Shown here in pieces: positions 11,697 to 15,220 of a DNA stretch of 15,220 nucleotides (its first letter is position 1; the number at the start of each line of letters is the position of its first letter). This DNA comes from Sulfurovum sp. (GTDB lineage: Bacteria > Campylobacterota > Campylobacteria > Campylobacterales > Sulfurovaceae), in contig JALSTF010000103.1 in NCBI GenBank assembly GCA_026983895.1, positions 1-15,220 on the forward strand, read 5' to 3'. A program made the position numbers and the translations under genes. A model generated the notes under the pieces. It searched no databases. It saw only the letters and a program-made list of their open reading frames with translations, and had not been told where the DNA came from.

Positions 11697-14600
11697 GGAT
11701 CCTCCTTGCAGATAGGAATTTTATTACTTTCACTTTTACATGCTTTTAGCATATCAAGATACAACATTGAGCATGGCGTAGTTTTTGCGGGACTAGGATA
11801 AGTTTGCATACAAGTATCATATATTTTCCTGGCATATTCTTCACACTTTTCATTCATTTTTTTGCAAATATATTTATTTTTAGGATTTTTTCTTACATGT
11901 GTGCATTTGTATGGAAATTTAAAAGGCCATGTAAATTTACACTCATATAAACCAAGGGGATCCACCAAATCCACAGGATCCCCCAACACATACCCATACA
12001 AATTCGAGTCCCCACCACTAAACCCAATAGGGTCTTTGGCTGTCCACTTTCCAGTATAAGCATCATAGTCACGGTACCCAAAGCGTGTGAGCTTGGTGTC
12101 TGCATCGTACAGTCCACCTGCAAAGCCAAAGGGTACTTTGAAAGAACTATTTGTATCGTTTATTATATTACCATAAGTATCATACACTATTTCTTTTACA
12201 ACTTTCAAGGTGTTGTCGGGGGACAACACCCTACTAACTGCACGGAGTGAACCTACTTGGTCGTAATGCAGGTAATACTTTGTACCATTAGCATCTGTCA
12301 TGCTTATAGGCATTCTTTGGTCTGCGTATTCAAATCTCTGTTTGAGGTTGTCGTTTGCGTCATACATTGCAAGAAGTGTAGTCAAATTAGCCCATAAATA
12401 CTTTTCAACAATCACACCATCAACCAACTTGGCTACTCTTTGGTTGAGGGCGTTGTGTTTATAGGTGATGGTCTTAGTTGGCGTAAGCACTTCTTTTAAC
12501 TCTCCACGTGTTCCGTAAGCATAAGTAGTCGTACCTTGTGGCGTGGTCTTTTCTATAAGGTAGCCGTCTTCATCGTAGAGATAGCTGTTTTGTCCGTAGG
12601 TGACGAGGTTGTCATCTAGTGTATACGAAGCTGTAATAGTTGTACCATATACTTGAGCAGATGCTCTGTTGCCGTTGTTGTCGTAGGTATAGCGTTCACA
12701 TCCTTGGTGGGATGGCAATCCCACCCTACAGGCTTTAACGAGTCTGCCTCTTTCATCGTAACTGTAACGATATACTTTTTTTCTTTCTCCTTTGAGCTTT
12801 TCTACTTTTTTGACTATCTGTCCTGCTTTGTTTCTAAAGAGTCTTACTTTTAGTATGTTGTCTTTTTGATGTTTCAGTTCACCATAACGGTTATATTTGC
12901 TTATATGGGTATAGATACCATCACTTACTTTGATGACTCTGTTTTTCTTTTGTCTTGTCAGGGTGTAATTGCCTATGGTTACTGCTTCATTGTCTGCGTT
13001 GTAAGTGTAGTGTTCTGTTTGGTTGGCGTAGGTCATGCTTGTAGGATTAAAGTCATTGTTGTAGGTATAGCTTATGTTTTGGTTGAGTATGCCACTTTGG
13101 ATGATACTTGTTATTAGCGTGCCATCGTAGGTGAAACTAAAGTTTTCACTCCCTTGGGTAATGCTGCTTACGTTGCTTTGACAGGCATAAGCATAGTTGG
13201 TTGTTCCCTCAGGTGTCACGATGCTTTCTACTCTACCGTTTACATAGTTGGTCTCTACGGTTTTTCCACTTGGCTTAGTCACTTTTGTGACACGTCTTTG
13301 TTTGTCGTAGGTGTAGGTGGTTTGTTTTTGTTCTGGGCTTGTGGTGCTTGTGCGTTTGTTTACACCGTTGTAGCCGAAGCTGTGGTCTGCTGGCGTTGGC
13401 ACAGTACGTGTTACGAGGTTAGAGTTGGCATCATACGCGAAGCTTTCTGTCGTGCCGTCTGGGTAGGTGGTTTGTACCACTCTGTCTCTGCTGTCATAGC
13501 TGTAGGTAGTGGTTTTGCCCAGTGGGTCTGTAATGCTTGCTAGGTTTCCTCTGCTGTCATAGCTGTAGTGGGTAACCCTGTTGCCTGTACGGCTTTGGGT
13601 GACTCTGCCTTGGGCATCGTAGTTGTAATGGGTTTTAAACAAGCCATAACTTTTTGTCCATAGCAGGTTTTTCATCTGCGCATCGTACTGTAAAACAGAG
13701 CGTTTGCCCAGTGCTGAGATGCTTACATCTCTGTGCAGTCTTAGGTTTTTTCTTTGGAGGGTGGGTTTGCCGTTGGTGCTGGCTTGTCTGTCTATACGCT
13801 TGAGCGTGCCATCATTTTTAGTGTAGTAGTTGGTACTAAAAGTCGTCAGCTTACTCAATCCACTTGGTGTCGTGACACGGCTACTCTCTAGTTCTCTTCT
13901 TTGGGTGTAAGGGTCACGGTAGAGCGTACCGTCTGCATTTTTACGGTAGATGTTCACCGTCTCCATGCCACAAGAGGTGGTGCTACTTTGGCTGTCGTCT
14001 AAAGTGTTGGCGTAAGTGACTACATCACCCGTAGGTAAAAGCTTTTGGCTGGTAAGCGTAGTCGCGTTGTTTTCTAAAAAGTGATGGGTATAGACTACCA
14101 CATCACCACTGGCACGTGTAACGGTGTGTGAGCCTTGGGTGCTGTCACTGGCACTAGAAAAATTCCACTCACCCTGTTCTGCATCTATCACCTTAACCAC
14201 ATTGCCACTGTCATCAAAGAAGTGTAAAAAACGATTGCCGTTTGGTTCTGTCTCTACTGTCATCAGGTGACGTGCATACTCAAAGGCATAAGAAGAGGTA
14301 TCTTCATACTGCACCTCTACCAAATCGCCCTTAGCATCGACACTTAAAAGCGTTCTTTGCCCCGTAGGAGCGACGATAGCAGTGACTGTACCGTTACTGT
14401 CTCGTTCTATGATTGAAATTTCTCCATAAATATCGGTCAGTGTTACCAATCTACCCATATTATCGTACCCAAAAGTACTTTTTATCTCTTTTGTGTAGAG
14501 GTCTCTGATGTTTTGGAGTTTACCATCGGCATCAAAAAGCATCTCAGCACTGCCAGAGAATACCACAGTCAGATTGCCCTCATGGGTAGAGGTATCTACC

Positions 14601-15220
14601 ACCCTTACAGAGCCAGACCCATAGTGCAGTCTGTTACCCTCAAGCCACGCATGGCTACTCACAGCCCAACCATGGGCTACTTTGGTACTGTTCCACTCAG
14701 CAGAGCTGTAGTGCAAACCAAAATCTGTGCCACTAAGGGCTATGTCTTCATGGAAAGAGCCGTCTCTTGGGGAGACATAGGAGGAGATGGGTTCGTTACG
14801 TTCTGTAGGACATGTTTGTGTTTCTTTCACACAACGGTGTTCCATAACACAAGAAACACGTCTGTCTTCTACTGTACCATTGAGCTCATGACATGTTTGG
14901 GTAAGGTTTGTATCTTTGTCTGTCCAATGTGGCAATACTTCTATTTGATTTATTGCAGGTGTTGGGAAGTTGGTGTCGTTTAGGTCACAGGTTTTTCGGT
15001 ATCGTTGTATATATGTCTTTTTTGATACTATACCATCATAAATATCGACCCTAAAATTTATCCCAGCTTGCGTACAGTTACCTGCTGGAGCAAAATTGCA
15101 ATATCCACCACTAAGTCGCCCATTATATCTCAATCCGTTCCAGAGTAAGGGAGTGTAGCTCATATGTTCAATATTACTTCCACCTACGAAATGATATGGA
15201 TATTTATCATTATTATAAGC
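11678..15220 (-). CDS. RHS/YD-repeat polymorphic toxin, 5' end beyond the window
   Basis: The gene enters from the right edge: the frame is open to base 15220 (first visible residues AYNNDKYPYHFVGG), so the ATG at 15163 is internal and 1180 residues are visible. A cysteine-rich N-terminal section is followed by many YD repeats (for example YDSRGNLASITDPLGKTTTY and YDANSNLVTRTVP), which build the hollow beta-cocoon that encloses a toxin in RHS/Tc proteins. The core ends in the standard RHS signature WTAKDPIGFSGGDSNLYGY followed by VLGDPVDLVDPLG, where the C-terminal tip is normally cut off. The remaining 90 residues (coded by 11681-11950) are the variable tip. It carries nine cysteines, a basic first half and predicted helices, is AT-rich, and matches no toxin family I recognise. 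The last 19 bp overlap the candidate immunity gene. Secretion route (T6SS, Tc-like or other) cannot be read here. Confidence 0.9.
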   Translation of the reverse strand, partial: AYNNDKYPYHFVGGSNIEHMSYTPLLWNGLRYNGRLSGGYCNFAPAGNCTQAGINFRVDIYDGIVSKKTYIQRYRKTCDLNDTNFPTPAINQIEVLPHWTDKDTNLTQTCHELNGTVEDRRVSCVMEHRCVKETQTCPTERNEPISSYVSPRDGSFHEDIALSGTDFGLHYSSAEWNSTKVAHGWAVSSHAWLEGNRLHYGSGSVRVVDTSTHEGNLTVVFSGSAEMLFDADGKLQNIRDLYTKEIKSTFGYDNMGRLVTLTDIYGEISIIERDSNGTVTAIVAPTGQRTLLSVDAKGDLVEVQYEDTSSYAFEYARHLMTVETEPNGNRFLHFFDDSGNVVKVIDAEQGEWNFSSASDSTQGSHTVTRASGDVVVYTHHFLENNATTLTSQKLLPTGDVVTYANTLDDSQSSTTSCGMETVNIYRKNADGTLYRDPYTQRRELESSRVTTPSGLSKLTTFSTNYYTKNDGTLKRIDRQASTNGKPTLQRKNLRLHRDVSISALGKRSVLQYDAQMKNLLWTKSYGLFKTHYNYDAQGRVTQSRTGNRVTHYSYDSRGNLASITDPLGKTTTYSYDSRDRVVQTTYPDGTTESFAYDANSNLVTRTVPTPADHSFGYNGVNKRTSTTSPEQKQTTYTYDKQRRVTKVTKPSGKTVETNYVNGRVESIVTPEGTTNYAYACQSNVSSITQGSENFSFTYDGTLITSIIQSGILNQNISYTYNNDFNPTSMTYANQTEHYTYNADNEAVTIGNYTLTRQKKNRVIKVSDGIYTHISKYNRYGELKHQKDNILKVRLFRNKAGQIVKKVEKLKGERKKVYRYSYDERGRLVKACRVGLPSHQGCERYTYDNNGNRASAQVYGTTITASYTLDDNLVTYGQNSYLYDEDGYLIEKTTPQGTTTYAYGTRGELKEVLTPTKTITYKHNALNQRVAKLVDGVIVEKYLWANLTTLLAMYDANDNLKQRFEYADQRMPISMTDANGTKYYLHYDQVGSLRAVSRVLSPDNTLKVVKEIVYDTYGNIINDTNSSFKVPFGFAGGLYDADTKLTRFGYRDYDAYTGKWTAKDPIGFSGGDSNLYGYVLGDPVDLVDPLGLYECKFTWPFKFPYKCTHVRKNPKNKYICKKMNEKCEEYARKIYDTCMQTYPSPAKTTPCSMLYLDMLKACKSESNKIPICKEDPCEKEK
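11681..11950 (-). other. Variable C-terminal tip of the RHS protein (candidate toxin domain)
   Basis: The 90 codons after DPLG read LYECKFTWPFKFPYKCTHVR, then KNPKNKYICKKMNEKCEEYA, then RKIYDTCMQTYPSPAKTTPC, then SMLYLDMLKACKSESNKIPI, and CKEDPCEKEK. Cysteines fall at tip positions 4, 16, 29, 36, 47, 60, 71, 81 and 86. This spacing suggests a small disulfide-bonded or metal-binding helical domain. Counting GC by hand, four 60-base lines here run from 23% to 42%, against about 48% in two lines of the rhs core. No catalytic motif of a known nuclease, deaminase or ADP-ribosyltransferase was seen. It is short for a toxin domain, so an inactive or degraded tip is possible. Confidence 0.6.
12206..12233. 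repeat. GTAG-headed REP-like palindrome inside the rhs coding sequence (copy 1)
   Basis: The arms GGTGTTGTC (12209-12217) and GACAACACC (12222-12230) form a perfect 9-bp stem with a GGGG loop. On the minus strand the stem is directly preceded by GTA, so it reads GTAGGGTG at its 5' side, the GTAG-plus-palindrome layout of RAYT-associated REPs. It is read in frame, giving SRVLSPDNT between GSLRAV and LKVVKEIVYDTYGN, a linker where RHS proteins usually have a few residues of variable sequence. Confidence 0.6.
12706..12728. repeat. GTAG-headed REP-like palindrome inside the rhs coding sequence (copy 2)
   Basis: The arms GGTGGGAT (12706-12713) and ATCCCACC (12718-12725) form a perfect 8-bp stem with a GGCA loop. 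On the minus strand the stem is preceded by GTA, again giving GTAGGGTG as in copy 1, while the stem sequences themselves differ. It is read in frame as CRVGLPSHQGC between YSYDERGRLVKA and ERYTYDNNGNRA, two consecutive YD-repeat halves normally joined by a shorter non-cysteine linker. It resembles a GTAGGGTGGG..CCCACC motif I recall as common in bacterial genomes. Confidence 0.65.

Noticed and set aside
11956..11983. 8-bp inverted repeat GGGGATCC..GGATCCCC at the core/tip boundary of rhs
   Set aside because: It arises from codons for the repeated Asp-Pro in the conserved DPVDLVDPLG motif and needs no separate explanation as a recombination site.
12421..12446. Inverted repeat CAACCAA..TTGGTTG in rhs
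   Set aside because: It encodes the conserved ALNQRVAKLVDG segment common to RHS proteins, with no sign of inserted residues.
13300..13640. Repeated short segments (for example CTGCTGTCATAGCTGTAG twice), considered as a CRISPR or tandem repeat
   Set aside because: They are the DNA reflection of YD repeats in the RHS protein; spacing follows codons and there are no unique spacers.
14585..14609. Third possible hairpin in rhs (GGTAGA..TCTACC followed by ACCCTTACAG)
   Set aside because: The stem is only 6 bp, the head reads GTAAGGGTG instead of GTAGGGTG, and the encoded residues look like ordinary RHS sequence, so chance is likely.

Overview
The window looks like a chromosomal segment of a Campylobacterota (Epsilonproteobacteria) bacterium, probably close to Sulfurovum or its relatives. 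The basis is the all-alpha dimeric dUTPase of the Campylobacter type, a carboxynorspermidine decarboxylase (NspC) fragment, the small PurL form of FGAM synthetase, and the gene order rpmH-rnpA-yidC-jag-mnmE. The genus is inference. About two thirds of the window is ordinary core genome. The right third (about 11031 to 15220) is accessory.

Left block, 11-3790, minus strand: purL then purH, 24 bp apart, two steps of de novo purine synthesis. A divergent promoter region separates them from dut (plus strand). dut converges on a lipoprotein gene across a long imperfect hairpin (4588-4638).

Middle block, 10043 down to 4647, minus strand: rpmH, rnpA, yidC, jag and mnmE, the usual cluster for ribosome/RNase P, membrane insertion and tRNA modification. 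A short membrane-anchored Sel1-like protein follows mnmE after one base, and then comes a lipoprotein with its own TATAAT box. yidD, often found between rnpA and yidC, is absent here. rnpA lacks a normal start codon at the place where its conserved N-terminus should begin. Upstream of rpmH is an unrecognised 159-aa protein with a faint GGDEF-like look. It diverges from nspC.

Right block: nspC is intact for 117 codons and then runs into a 119-bp element bounded by perfect 18-bp inverted repeats of the type associated with REP-associated tyrosine transposases (RAYTs). The rest of nspC is missing. Then come about 160 bp holding further REP-like sequences. Beyond that, on the minus strand, lies a large RHS/YD-repeat gene that enters from beyond the window edge. 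It ends in an AT-rich, nine-cysteine C-terminal tip of 90 residues, and overlaps by 19 bp a small gene for a single-pass membrane protein, the likely immunity partner. Two GTAG-headed REP-like palindromes sit in frame inside the RHS coding sequence.

The most interesting points are the unrecognised RHS tip/immunity pair, the in-frame REP-like insertions in the RHS gene, the RAYT-type element at the point where nspC is cut, and the non-canonical rnpA start. No tRNA, rRNA, CRISPR array or intact transposase gene was seen.
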